From contig NZ_AZFN01000003.1 of assembly GCF_001434365.1 (NCBI RefSeq), positions 34,889 to 98,888 on the forward strand: a stretch of 64,000 nt of DNA, read 5' to 3'. Positions within the stretch are counted from its first letter, which is position 1. Every line of letters begins with the position of its first letter. Below the pieces are notes generated by a model. That model searched no databases. It was not told the origin of the DNA and saw only the letters and a list, made by a program, of their open reading frames with translations. Positions 1 to 8,608 of this stretch are shown here, piece by piece. This DNA is from Limosilactobacillus gastricus DSM 16045. GTDB taxonomy: Bacteria; Bacillota; Bacilli; Lactobacillales; Lactobacillaceae. The position numbers and the translations under genes are program-made.

Positions 1-620
1 TTCGCCAGAAGCTAGGGATTGACCAATTCTATTTAATTGGCCAAAGTTGGGGTGGCCTTTTAGTTCAAGAATATGCGGTTAAGTATGGTGAACACCTTAA
101 AGGAGCAATTATTTCTTCAATGGTCGATGAAATTGATGAATACGTTGACCACGTTAATCAAGTTCGCGAAGAAACCTTGCCGGCAGAAGAAGTTGCCTTT
201 ATGAAGGAATGTGAGCGAACTAATAATTATGATAATGAACGTTATCAAAAAAATGTCCAAATCTTAAACGAAGGCTTTGTCGACCGAAAGCAGCCATCCA
301 AGCTTTATCATCTAATGGACCTTGGTGGTACAGCTACCTATAACGCTTTCCAAGGCGACAATGAATTCGTCATTACTGGGAAATTAAAAGACTGGCACTT
401 CCGCGATCAACTACCAAAAATCAAAGTCCCAACTCTCTTAACTTTTGGTGAACACGAAACCATGCCCCTGGCTACAGCACGAACAATGGCTGATATCATT
501 CCGCATGCTCGTCTCGTAACGACACCTGATGGCGGACATCATCACATGGTTGATAATCCAGATGTGTACTACCGGCACTTAGCTGATTTCATCCGCGATG
601 TTGAAAATGACCAATTTTAG
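1..620 (+). CDS. Prolyl aminopeptidase / alpha-beta hydrolase, 5' end outside window
   Basis: The reading frame is open from base 3 and codes for the last ~205 residues of an alpha/beta hydrolase. The nucleophile elbow GQSWGG is at fragment residues 13-18 and the likely catalytic His lies in DGGHHHM near the C-terminus. The family match is to proline iminopeptidases, cytoplasmic serine enzymes that remove N-terminal proline from peptides and help lactic acid bacteria use peptides. The first ATG in the fragment (base 120) is internal, because the elbow lies upstream of it. A strong hairpin terminator follows. Another alpha/beta hydrolase specificity is possible. Confidence 0.8.
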   Translation, partial: RQKLGIDQFYLIGQSWGGLLVQEYAVKYGEHLKGAIISSMVDEIDEYVDHVNQVREETLPAEEVAFMKECERTNNYDNERYQKNVQILNEGFVDRKQPSKLYHLMDLGGTATYNAFQGDNEFVITGKLKDWHFRDQLPKIKVPTLLTFGEHETMPLATARTMADIIPHARLVTTPDGGHHHMVDNPDVYYRHLADFIRDVENDQF

Positions 621-624
621 TCAA

Positions 625-668
625 AACAACCTGAGAAGAATCGTAATTCTTCCCAGGTTGTTTTCTTT
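625..668 (+). terminator. Intrinsic terminator of the aminopeptidase gene
   Basis: The hairpin has arms AACAACCTG(A)GAAGAA and TTCTTCCCAGGTTGTT and is followed by a T-rich tract. It starts 4 bases after the stop codon. Confidence 0.85.
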
Positions 669-1211
669 TTAATCAATTAATTTTAAACATTCTGCTTTCA
701 CTAGCGGAAACTGCTGATAACCATCACTCGTGAGAAAATGACCACCCGTTGGTAACTCAATTAACTTCGAAGCTAAGCGCTGGGCCACCTGAACTGATAA
801 ATTTGTTGGTACGACATAGTCATCTTGTGCCGTAATAATAGTCGCTGCACTGACTTTGGTCTTAATTTGAGCATAATCTAAGGGCGGCTGACAAAAAGCG
901 TCTAATTGCGGATAAGCAGGCAAAAGCTGATCAAAGGCGCCAACCAGTACCAGCCGAAGATCCTTAACGGGATTTTGTTCGATATAACGTAAAGTGGCTA
1001 AACAACCTAGACTGTGGGCTACTAACAAGGTCCCAGCAACTGGTTTCATTTGTTCTTCCATCGCTCGCTCCCATTCCAGCGGATCAGGGTCAAATGGTTG
1101 CGGTAACCATAGTCGCTCTATGTTCACACGCGGTTTTAAAGATGCTTCTAACCAGGGAAACCAATCATCATCTCGGGTCGACGTCCCATGAATTAAATAT
1201 CCGACTTGCAT
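669..1211 (-). CDS. Small serine hydrolase of the RBBP9/YdeN type
   Basis: This is a 180-residue alpha/beta hydrolase. The nucleophile motif AHSLG puts the Ser near residue 67, with an acidic site in AQDDYVVP (~131) and a His in GGHF (~159). The size and the short N-terminal IHG motif fit the RBBP9/YdeN family, whose substrates are mostly unknown. I chose the ATG at 1211 because GGAAAGGGA lies just upstream; a longer frame to 1271 has no ribosome binding site. It converges with the aminopeptidase gene and shares the terminator region. The substrate cannot be inferred. Confidence 0.75.
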   Translation of the reverse strand: MQVGYLIHGTSTRDDDWFPWLEASLKPRVNIERLWLPQPFDPDPLEWERAMEEQMKPVAGTLLVAHSLGCLATLRYIEQNPVKDLRLVLVGAFDQLLPAYPQLDAFCQPPLDYAQIKTKVSAATIITAQDDYVVPTNLSVQVAQRLASKLIELPTGGHFLTSDGYQQFPLVKAECLKLID

Positions 1212-1339
1212 AAAGATCCCTTTCCTATAATAAACAGCGATGCCAAATGAGGTTTCCCTCCATTTTAACATCGCTGCTTATTTATCTCATTCACTTAGGT
1301 AATCTTCTAATTGCCCAGTAACTCCTGAGCAATGTTACT

Positions 1340-2616
1340 TTATTTCGTGTAATCAACGTCTTTCGTTTCTTTAGTTAGCAACCAAGCCACTACCGAAACA
1401 ACAGCCAAGGCTAGCATGTAGTAACCAGCTGAGTGCAGACCATATTCAGCAATCAACCAGGTCGTGATCGATGGTGCTACTGCAGCTCCAACAACGGCTG
1501 CCAAGTTGTAGGTAATTCCCGCACCGGAATAACGAACCTTAGTTGGGAATAATTCTGGAAGCACGGCACCGACTGGTCCATATAAGGATCCCATAACCAA
1601 GAAACCAAGACCGAGGAACAACAGCATCCCAAACATGTTGTGTTGGCCTTCGAGGAAGTATGGGAAGACTAAGGAGTAGACAACCAAAGCTACCGAAGCG
1701 GTTAACAAGACCTTCTTCCGGCCGATCTTATCAGCTAAAATTGAAGTCAGCATAATCAAGGCCGCAAATTCAACAATCGCACCCATTAGTAATAGCAAAA
1801 ATTCTGAATGGCTAAAGCCTAAGGACGTGGTTGCATACGACAAGGACCAAGTTGTCAACGTAAAGAAGAGCGCATAAGTTGCACCCATGATGAAGGTCCC
1901 TTTAGCAATTTCCCGCCAGTTGGACTTGAAAACTTCCTTCAATGGTGACTTGGTAGTATTGTCTTGTTCTTGCGCCAGCTTGAACAATGGCGTTTCTTGA
2001 AGCCGCCGCCGGACATACAATCCAATAAAGACTAGGACTGAGGAAGCCCAGAAAGGAATCCGCCAACCAAAACTAGTCATTTGGGCCGGCGTCAAAACAT
2101 TTTCTAAGACAAAGAAAAGGCCGTTACACAAGAAGAAACCAATCGGTGCCCCAACTTCTGGAAAGGCTCCGTATAAGGCCCGCTTATCAGCAGGCGCATT
2201 TTCAGTAGCCACCAAAACGGCCCCTGACCATTCACCGCCAAGGCCGATTCCTTGAACAAAGCGGCAAAGACACAAAAGCAATGCGCCCCAAACCCCAATT
2301 GAGTTATAACTTGGGATAAAGCCGATGGCCACGGTAGCAACCCCCATCACCATTAGAGAAACCACTAGGGTCCGTTTCCGCCCTAACTGATCACCAAAAT
2401 GACCGAATAAGAAGGAACCCACTGGGCGAGCAACAAAGGCGTCATTTGCGGAAAGAAGACACTGGGGAAGTATGCGGCAGATGCCGTTCCATAAGCATAA
2501 AAGTCAAAGAATTCAATGGCTGTTCCCATTAAAGAGGCTAAAATAACCGTTTTGACTGGATCGGCTTTAAACTTAGGTAATGTTGTGCTGCGAGCTTGAT
2601 CGTTCGTTACATCCAT
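1340..2616 (-). pseudogene. MFS transporter (MHS/sugar-cation symporter type) broken by deletion/frameshift
   Basis: Two overlapping frames together code for one major facilitator protein. The N-terminal part (2616 down to ~2383) holds TM1 and ends at FFPQMTPLL. The rest (from ~2440 down to 1340) begins in another frame at ARPVGSFLFGHFGD-LGRKR, the typical loop 2-3 motif. Members of the MHS family usually have about 20 more residues (TM2) between FFP and ARP, so a deletion of a length not divisible by three is likely near 2430-2445. The start at 2616 follows GAGGAAATATTTT. The remaining 360-residue frame keeps ten or so membrane segments but lacks the N-terminus, so function is doubtful. A sequencing error alone would not explain the missing residues. 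Confidence 0.75.
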
Positions 2617-2655
2617 AAAATATTTCCTCACTTTTCATTAAGCTTCTCTAATCAA

Positions 2656-2691
2656 ACAAAAAGCCAGTTAACTGATGAACAGCTAACTGGC
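2656..2691 (-). terminator. Attenuator-like terminator before the MFS pseudogene
   Basis: Read on the minus strand, the arms GCCAGTTA and TAACTGGC are followed by TTTTTG. The hairpin stands between a leader ORF (2779-2841) and the transporter start, so it would stop transcription before the transporter. Confidence 0.75.
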
Positions 2692-2743
2692 TAACAGATT
2701 TCCCATTAACAAGTTGACCATCCACATCACTAAAACTGGTCAC

Positions 2744-2901
2744 GGTGATGCAGACAATCTCAAATAGATCCGCACCACCTACTGAATAATGACTCGGATA
2801 ATAATTTGACGATTAGTTTGTAAAAGACTTGTCAATGTCATAAATCTGTTCCTCCTTGATTTGATGTTTTCAAGATTATCATCAGTAAAATTAGAAGTCA
2901 A
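2744..2901 (-). promoter_or_regulatory. Promoter and leader hairpin of the MFS gene
   Basis: On the minus strand TTGACT (2896-2901) and TAATCT (2873-2878) are separated by 17 bases. Downstream, GGTGGTGCGGA (2769-2779) can pair fully, with two G-U pairs, with TCTGCATCACC (2744-2754). A CCAGTT stretch (2734-2739) could compete for the 3' arm of the terminator at 2664-2669, though that pairing is only 6 bp. Confidence 0.6.
2779..2841 (-). CDS. 20-residue Ile/Val-rich leader peptide
   Basis: A 20-codon ORF starts with ATG at 2841 behind a strong AAGGAGG with 9-base spacing. Its second half reads QIIIRVIIQ, with five Ile codons and one Val among nine. The stop codon abuts an 11-bp hairpin (arms at 2769-2779 and 2744-2754). 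The transporter start is ~160 bases further on, with a terminator between. This arrangement resembles transcription attenuation controlled by translation of the leader. No protein homology is claimed, and function is inferred from layout only. Confidence 0.55.
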   Translation of the reverse strand: MTLTSLLQTNRQIIIRVIIQ

Positions 2902-2992
2902 TAAGAAAATTAAGTTTTTTTAATTTTTAACATCTTTTCGATCCTATGCTATGATCTTGATAGACTTTATACAAAAGGATGTAACCGAATCC

Positions 2993-3631
2993 ATGATTAC
3001 TAATTTTATTTTCGATATTGATGGAACTTTAATTGATACCAGTGAGATGTACATGCCGGCAATGATCATGGCCTTGGCTGATTTTGGTTATCATTATTCC
3101 CCAGAAGAAGAGATTAAATACCAAAAAGAACTTTTCGGAATCACTGGTCACGATTCACTAGTCCAACTAGGTATTCCTGAAAATCAATTATCCGAAATCC
3201 TAACTCGCTGGAATGAGTACACAAACCAACGAAAAGCTTATATGCGTTCCTTGTCTGGAATTGCGGAGGCCCTGGACCAATTAGCACAACGTCCACAAAC
3301 CCAATTAGCCGTCGCAACCTCCAAAAAAGCCCCTGAATATGCTGATTTCACCCAGCGATTTGCCTTTGCTAAATATTTTAAAGTGGTGATTAAAGAAGAA
3401 GACACCCGTAAACACAAACCCGATCCTGAACCATTATTAGCAGCTATGCAAGGGCTCGCAGGAAGCCCTGAAAATACGATCTATGTAGGCGATACCGTTA
3501 ATGATCTTAAGGCCGCTCATGCCGCTGGGATGAAATTTGCGGGGGCCCTCTATGGTAGTTCCCAACCAGAAAAAATCCAATCTGCTGACTTTTTACTCCA
3601 TCAACCAGCTGATTTATTAACCATTAAATGA
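2993..3631 (+). CDS. HAD-superfamily hydrolase, phosphoglycolate-phosphatase-like
   Basis: This is a subfamily IA HAD phosphatase of about 212 residues. The nucleophile motif DIDGTLIDT is near residues 7-15, an alpha-helical cap follows, then the Lys region KHKPDPEP and the acidic motif VGDTVNDLKAA. Such enzymes hydrolyse small phosphate esters, and the substrate is not predictable here. I chose ATG 2993 because AAAGGATG precedes it and the family starts right before the DxD motif. The upstream in-frame ATG at 2951 lies inside a likely -10 box (TATGAT 2950-2955). It is divergent from the MFS gene. Confidence 0.8.
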   Translation: MITNFIFDIDGTLIDTSEMYMPAMIMALADFGYHYSPEEEIKYQKELFGITGHDSLVQLGIPENQLSEILTRWNEYTNQRKAYMRSLSGIAEALDQLAQRPQTQLAVATSKKAPEYADFTQRFAFAKYFKVVIKEEDTRKHKPDPEPLLAAMQGLAGSPENTIYVGDTVNDLKAAHAAGMKFAGALYGSSQPEKIQSADFLLHQPADLLTIK

Positions 3632-3658
3632 CTATCTTTAAATAGCTTATGATATCGT

Positions 3659-3687
3659 TTGATGAAGCCAGTTGCAATTGGTACAAT
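3659..3687 (+). promoter_or_regulatory. Promoter inside the start region of the L,D-transpeptidase gene
   Basis: TTGATG (3659-3664) and TACAAT (3682-3687) are separated by exactly 17 bases. Transcription would begin near 3693-3695, at or just before the ATGATG at 3695-3700. Confidence 0.6.
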
Positions 3688-3694
3688 CAACACT

Positions 3695-4315
3695 ATGATG
3701 AATCGAATTAAAGCTTATCTTAATTACAAAATTATTATATCAGCGGCCTTTTTGTTGCTGGCTTTAATGATTATTGCCGGCTTAGCGCATGTTTCCACGG
3801 TTGATGAGACCAAAGCGCAAGCAGTGGCTAGTTCACAGTCAGTAAAAAAGGCCAAGGCTGCCCAAAGTTCCTCAACGATTGACTGGCAAGGTTCTTCCGA
3901 GAAAAAAGCTTACCCCGATGTCAACAAGTATCCTAATATGTGGGTAAAAGTCTCCATTAAAAAGCAGCGCGTCTACCTTATGAATGGTCAAAAGGTGCTA
4001 TATACCATGTATTGTTCGACTGGCTCTAAGGAAAGCCCGACTCCGACTGGAACCTTTTACATTCAAAGTGAACGGGGCGACTTCTTTTACAACGCCGAAA
4101 GTGGGGAGGGGGCCAAAAACTATGTTTCTTTTCTTAATCATGGTGAGTACCTCTTCCACTCTGTCCCTACTGATCAGAACGGGAATTTCATTGAGTCGGA
4201 AGCAAAAGAACTGGGGAAAGAATCCAATTCCCATGGTTGTGTTCGACTATCAGTTACTGATTCAAAGTGGTTCTACGATAATATCAAAGAAGGAACTAAA
4301 GTCGTCATTAAGTAA
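3695..4315 (+). CDS. L,D-transpeptidase (YkuD domain), membrane-anchored
   Basis: A YkuD-type L,D-transpeptidase of about 206 residues that would cross-link or modify peptidoglycan outside the cell. An N-terminal hydrophobic segment (~12-33) serves as anchor or signal. The catalytic domain covers residues ~80-206 with the motif SHGCVRLS and catalytic Cys near 182; a conserved His lies in NHGEYLFHS. The frame is open from a TTG at 3659, but a promoter lies over those codons and there is no ribosome binding site, so I place the start at ATG 3695 (or 3698). A bidirectional terminator follows. Confidence 0.8.
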   Translation: MMNRIKAYLNYKIIISAAFLLLALMIIAGLAHVSTVDETKAQAVASSQSVKKAKAAQSSSTIDWQGSSEKKAYPDVNKYPNMWVKVSIKKQRVYLMNGQKVLYTMYCSTGSKESPTPTGTFYIQSERGDFFYNAESGEGAKNYVSFLNHGEYLFHSVPTDQNGNFIESEAKELGKESNSHGCVRLSVTDSKWFYDNIKEGTKVVIK

Positions 4316-4316
4316 G

Positions 4317-4344
4317 CAAAAAGTCGCCACTAGGGCGACTTTTT
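4317..4344. terminator. Bidirectional terminator between ldt and DHH genes
   Basis: AAAAAGTCGCC-ACTA-GGGCGACTTTTT forms a compact hairpin with A and T tracts on both sides and serves both convergent genes. Confidence 0.85.
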
Positions 4345-5419
4345 AGTTTGACTGCTTTTTCAACTGTTCAGCTAACTTAGCTAATTGCGCCCCCATCGGT
4401 GTATCGGCCAACGTCTCATTCGTAGCTTCAACTTCTTCCTGGTGATTTTCAACCGTATCTCGAACAAATTCGACCAAGGCCTTTTCCCCAACTTCAATCA
4501 AATTAAAGTCAATACGGGCCCCCGCAGCCGCCTCATGCCCACCACCATGAAAGTACTTCTCAGCAAACGCGGCCACATCTAGTTCCCCATTACTGCGAAA
4601 AGAGATACTTTTCGGACTGACAACCATGGCCGCTTGGGCGTCAGGATGATCTTTTAGAACTTGATGACCTATTTCAGACTTGTAATCATTAGCATAGACA
4701 ATTGCCCAAGTATGACCATCAAGCCTAGCTTCCACTACATCTTTTAAATGATGCTTTAAATATTGGCTCCGCCGCTCATTTAAAGTCGTAATTAGTAATT
4801 CATTTTGATGACGATAGGTCGCCCAATCAGTCGCCAATAACTGTTCGATAAAGGCCGCGGAATAATCCAATGGATAAAACCAGAATAGTTGATCTAATTC
4901 ATCGGCCATTTGACGAACTTCAGCTGCCATATCGGGATCATTTTGCCAATCCCAGGTATCATAGGCCCGGATCGCTTCGACATATTCCGCTAGTGATGTC
5001 TGGCGAGCACTAGCTAATTGATCAAAATGGTCCTGGCTTTGCAACCATTCCCAGACGATACTGACGGCACTCGGATTTTCGATTGAACTGGTCACCACGT
5101 TCTGCCGATATTTTTGGCGCATCTCAGCCTCACTATCATGATGATCAAAAATCAACCAGTGATTAGCAAAGTAGCGATCTAACTGTTGGATGGTGTAATC
5201 ATTATCGGGGGTCATATCCATGATATAAACATCCGTACACTGGCTGGCAGCTGGATCCCGTAGCCATTGCGCTAAGGCATCATCAATTCTTCCAGCACCG
5301 ATAGGTTCGATTTCAAAGGTCGTCTCCGAAAACATGGTCGGTTGGACCGCTTTTAGTAAATAGGGAGCGCCAAACCCGTCTAAATCGTTATGTGAAAATA
5401 CCTTAATTGTTCTTGGCAT
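4343..5419 (-). CDS. DHH/DHHA1-family phosphoesterase
   Basis: A 358-residue DHH phosphoesterase. Motifs are HNDLDG (10-15), MDMTPD (~67-72), the signature DHH (92-94), and a C-terminal DHHA1 part with GGGHEAAAG (~292). Relatives include nanoRNases, cyclic-dinucleotide phosphodiesterases and RecJ; the length fits the NrnA/YtqI side or a less characterised branch. It overlaps the upstream ABC-F gene by 17 bases, so the two are probably cotranscribed and translationally coupled. The exact substrate is not assignable. Confidence 0.8.
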   Translation of the reverse strand: MPRTIKVFSHNDLDGFGAPYLLKAVQPTMFSETTFEIEPIGAGRIDDALAQWLRDPAASQCTDVYIMDMTPDNDYTIQQLDRYFANHWLIFDHHDSEAEMRQKYRQNVVTSSIENPSAVSIVWEWLQSQDHFDQLASARQTSLAEYVEAIRAYDTWDWQNDPDMAAEVRQMADELDQLFWFYPLDYSAAFIEQLLATDWATYRHQNELLITTLNERRSQYLKHHLKDVVEARLDGHTWAIVYANDYKSEIGHQVLKDHPDAQAAMVVSPKSISFRSNGELDVAAFAEKYFHGGGHEAAAGARIDFNLIEVGEKALVEFVRDTVENHQEEVEATNETLADTPMGAQLAKLAEQLKKQSN

Positions 5420-6968
5420 GTTTTTCTCCTTTAAGGCTCAGTTTCTCAACATTCAGCACCTTGTCAAACCATCCGTTTGTAAAGCTTTGTTCATGACTAA
5501 CTAGAATCAAGCTTCCCTTAAACGACTGTAGTGCCTGTTTTAAGGCTGCTTTCGTGGGTTCGTCAAGATGATTGGTCGGTTCATCTAAGATCAAAAAATT
5601 GGCCGGCGTGAGCTCTAAAATAGCCAGCTTAACTTTGGTTTGTTCGCCCCCCGATAATAGTTGGAGGGGTTTCATCGTATTAGTAGCGTTGATGCCAGCT
5701 CGAGCCAACCGTTGGCGGATCGTTTTTGGTAACATCGTTGGAAATAAATTTTGCAGAGTTTGTAGTGGTGATAATGATGGATCATCCCAGATTAGGTCTT
5801 GATCAAAATAATTCACGATCGTCGAAGGCGAAAAACTAGCAGTTCCACCCAGCGCAGGAATCTCACCCAGAATAGTTTTGATGAGGGTTGATTTCCCGAC
5901 CCCATTAAAACCACTAAACAAGATTTTTTCGCCACTGGAGATCGAAAAAGTCACTGGAGCCAGCAACGGTCGTTGATAGCCGGCACTTAAATTCTCCACC
6001 CGTAATGCATTCGCTGACCCCGTATTCTCATAGGGAAAATTAAAACTAGCTTGAACATTATCACTCGGTGGATCAATCCGATCCATCCGCGCTAACATTT
6101 TTTCCCGTGACTTCGCCATGGTCGACTTTGAGCCCGCTTTATTCTTACGGATAAAGCGCTGGGCCTTATCAATGACTTCTTGTTGCTTTTCATATTCGCG
6201 TGCTTGGAGCGCCTGCCGTTCGGCCTTTTGTCGCATTGCTTGTTGGAAACTTCCCCGATACTTTATGATCTTACCAAAAGCGACATCACAAATCGTATTC
6301 GTAACTCGCTCTAAAAAGTCATAGTCATGTGAAATGATCATGGCTGCCCCGTCATAATTACTTAAATATTCAATTAGCCATTCGATATGGGCAGTATCTA
6401 AATAGTTCGTCGGTTCATCTAGTAAAATCACGTCAGGTTCTTCTAACAGCATTTTGGCTAGAATGATCTTGGAACGCTGTCCCCCACTCATTTCGGCTAC
6501 GATGTGGTCACGACCTAATTCAATTAAACCTAACCCCGTCATTACCCGTTCAATTTGGGTATCGATCTCATAAAAATGATGGGCGTCAAGATCCGCTTGG
6601 AGTTGACCGGCCTGATTGAGCAAATGGTCATCCAATTTTTCGACATAGTCTGCATAAAGTTGGTTCATCTGGTCATTTTTGGCATACAGATCTTGAAAGG
6701 CGGTTTGGAGGAATTCGATTAATGTCATCCCCGCCTTAATATCAACATATTGATCTAAATAACCGATCTTAAGATTCTTTTGCCAAGTAATTTTCCCAGC
6801 AACCGGTAACACTTTGCCAATTAGGATTTTAATTAGGGTGGATTTTCCGGCTCCATTTTCACCGACAATCCCCATGTGCTCGCCTCGTTCTAATTGAAAA
6901 CTAGCTTGATCATATAATTTCTTATCAGCATAACTCATGGTTAAGCCGTTTACATCTAAAACCGCCAT
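5403..6968 (-). CDS. ABC-F family ATPase
   Basis: A soluble ABC protein of about 521 residues with two nucleotide-binding domains and no membrane segments. The first has GENGAGKS, SGGQRSK and ILLDEPTNYLD. A charged linker (~240-310) follows, then the second domain with GFNGVGKS, LSGGEQTK and FLILDEPTNHLD. ABC-F proteins act on the ribosome in translation control or antibiotic protection. Start at ATG 6968, behind GAAGGAGATTGTA. It heads a two-gene unit with the DHH phosphoesterase. Whether this member protects from antibiotics cannot be read from sequence alone. Confidence 0.85.
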   Translation of the reverse strand: MAVLDVNGLTMSYADKKLYDQASFQLERGEHMGIVGENGAGKSTLIKILIGKVLPVAGKITWQKNLKIGYLDQYVDIKAGMTLIEFLQTAFQDLYAKNDQMNQLYADYVEKLDDHLLNQAGQLQADLDAHHFYEIDTQIERVMTGLGLIELGRDHIVAEMSGGQRSKIILAKMLLEEPDVILLDEPTNYLDTAHIEWLIEYLSNYDGAAMIISHDYDFLERVTNTICDVAFGKIIKYRGSFQQAMRQKAERQALQAREYEKQQEVIDKAQRFIRKNKAGSKSTMAKSREKMLARMDRIDPPSDNVQASFNFPYENTGSANALRVENLSAGYQRPLLAPVTFSISSGEKILFSGFNGVGKSTLIKTILGEIPALGGTASFSPSTIVNYFDQDLIWDDPSLSPLQTLQNLFPTMLPKTIRQRLARAGINATNTMKPLQLLSGGEQTKVKLAILELTPANFLILDEPTNHLDEPTKAALKQALQSFKGSLILVSHEQSFTNGWFDKVLNVEKLSLKGEKHAKNN

Positions 6969-7071
6969 TACAATCTCCTTCAATTCAATGGTTTGATTTT
7001 AACACGCCCCTTGCATCAGAGCTGACTTTTCCCTTAAAATGGCTAGGTTATCATAAAAGGAGTTCTTAGTC

Positions 7072-8394
7072 ATGGACAAACTATTCGAACACACTTCAAT
7101 TCCGAAAGCCTATTTCACCTTGGCAATGCCCGTCGTCTTAAGCATGGTCGTCACCTTGGTGTACAACATGGTTGATACCTTCTTCGTTTCCCAAACCCAA
7201 AATCCTAATTTAGTCGCCGGAGTTTCGCAAAGTGCCCCCATCTTTACTTTTTTGATCGCCCTTGGCGACATTTTTGGTCTAGGCGGGAGTTCGGTAATTT
7301 CCCGCCTCTTCGGCGAAAAGCAAGATCAACTCGGCCGCAACGTTAGTGGCTATGCTTTTTACGGCTCGATTTTATGCGGGATTATCGTCACGATCATTAT
7401 GTTGGTTTTTAAAACTCCAATCTTGCACTTATTGGGAGCAACCAGTGCTACCTGGCAATATGCCAACGAATACTATACGGTCTTGGTCAGTGGGGCGACC
7501 TTTATTGTTTTTGGTCTTGCCCCTACTAATATTTTGCGAACCGAAGGACTTGCCCTGGAATCAATGAAGGCAAGTATGATTGGGACGATTTTAAATATTA
7601 TTTTAAACCCCATTTTCATTTTCCCGTTAGGTTTAGGCGCTGCCGGGTCGGCAACCGCCACCGTCATCTCCCAAATTATTAGTGATGGATTTTTAATCTA
7701 CTATACACACACCAAGAGTACCCGTCTCACAACCTCAATTAAAGAAACTAAAATTAGTCGTCATCTCCAATGGGAACTGTTCGCAATTGGAATCCCGGCT
7801 TCCGTTACTAATATTATGTCAACATTTGCCATCGCCCTTACCAATCATTACCTAATCCCTTACGGGGCTGATAGCGTCGCTGCTATGGGTATCGCCCTCA
7901 AGATTAGCACTATTATCAATATGGTTTTCGTGGGCTTTGCCTTTGGCGCCCAACCGCTAATTGGTTACACTTATGGCGCCAAAGATGCGAAACGCTTTAA
8001 TCAAATTATGAAGTTTGATTTACAGGTAGTCTGTGGCTTTTCAATTATTATGACCGTCTTGATGTTCATTTTGGCGCCTACCCTTATGAAAGGCTTCTTG
8101 CACGATCCACGTGTCATTTCTGAAGGTGCTGGAATGATCCGCTGGTTGGTCTTATCCTCCACCTTCGCCGGAATTATGTTAGTTTTTACGACGATGTTTC
8201 AATCAATGGGAAAAGCTTTCCCAGCCTTCTTACTCTCGGTCAGTCGCCAAGGCCTGATCTTTTTCATCGTCATTGTCATTACCAGTCAATTATTCGGCTA
8301 CACTGGAGTTATCGTGGCGCAACCAATTGCCGATGTCCTCACCGCTGGTTTAGGGATTTTGCTCTTTTTAATTTATCGACCAAGGTTCAAGTAA
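7072..8394 (+). CDS. MATE-family multidrug/cation efflux protein
   Basis: A 440-residue integral membrane protein with about 12 hydrophobic segments. The N-terminal pattern (IPKAYFTLAMPVVLSMVV) and the repeated half (GIPASVTNIM, followed by ALKISTIINM) fit MATE antiporters, which expel drugs or metabolites using Na+ or H+. AAAGGAG precedes the ATG. It is divergent from the ABC-F gene with ~100 bases between. Substrate unknown. It is followed by an intergenic repeat and a hairpin. Confidence 0.85.
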   Translation: MDKLFEHTSIPKAYFTLAMPVVLSMVVTLVYNMVDTFFVSQTQNPNLVAGVSQSAPIFTFLIALGDIFGLGGSSVISRLFGEKQDQLGRNVSGYAFYGSILCGIIVTIIMLVFKTPILHLLGATSATWQYANEYYTVLVSGATFIVFGLAPTNILRTEGLALESMKASMIGTILNIILNPIFIFPLGLGAAGSATATVISQIISDGFLIYYTHTKSTRLTTSIKETKISRHLQWELFAIGIPASVTNIMSTFAIALTNHYLIPYGADSVAAMGIALKISTIINMVFVGFAFGAQPLIGYTYGAKDAKRFNQIMKFDLQVVCGFSIIMTVLMFILAPTLMKGFLHDPRVISEGAGMIRWLVLSSTFAGIMLVFTTMFQSMGKAFPAFLLSVSRQGLIFFIVIVITSQLFGYTGVIVAQPIADVLTAGLGILLFLIYRPRFK

Positions 8395-8403
8395 ATAATA
8401 AGA

Positions 8404-8580
8404 AGCTGGGAAAAAAGCAATCAGGCGTCCCACAGGGATAACCAAGAACGAATGTTAGTACGAAAGGAACTGACGTGAGTTCGTAGTTAGACTCGCGGGG
8501 CGCGCTTTTTGACCGTAATTACGAGTATGATCAAAAGAATAAGGGTGGAAAAAACTAATCAAAGTTTTTTCCACCCTTAC
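8404..8580 (+). repeat. Intergenic repeat, copy A (with extra internal segment)
   Basis: It begins CTGGGAAAAAAGC, has a core GCGCTTTTTGACCGT-ATTAC...TGATCAAAAGAA (~8501-8540) and ends in a GGGTG...CACCC hairpin. The same parts occur in reverse orientation at 14436-14534. Copy A has about 72 additional bases (8428-8499) between the GGCG and GCGC boxes; they can form their own small hairpin (TACGA...TCGTA). Confidence 0.75.
8543..8580. terminator. Hairpin terminator ending repeat copy A
   Basis: A perfect 14-bp stem GGGTGGAAAAAACT/AGTTTTTTCCACCC with a 6-base loop separates the MATE gene from the convergent thioredoxin gene. Confidence 0.75.
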
Positions 8581-8608
8581 TAACGACAATGATAATTGCC
8601 GCCAAATC

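Noticed and set aside
2761..2790. T-box-like string GGTGGTGCGG in the MFS leader
   Set aside because: It lacks the T-box consensus and stem I elements; the leader-peptide explanation fits better.
3984..4346. 120-residue frame overlapping the L,D-transpeptidase
   Set aside because: It lies in another frame of a gene with clear YkuD motifs and has no domain or RBS.
8428..8500. Short resemblance to 23S rRNA (CCCACAGGGATAAC, TTAGTACGA-AGGA)
   Set aside because: The pieces are in wrong order and spacing and the flanks do not match; treated as part of the intergenic repeat.
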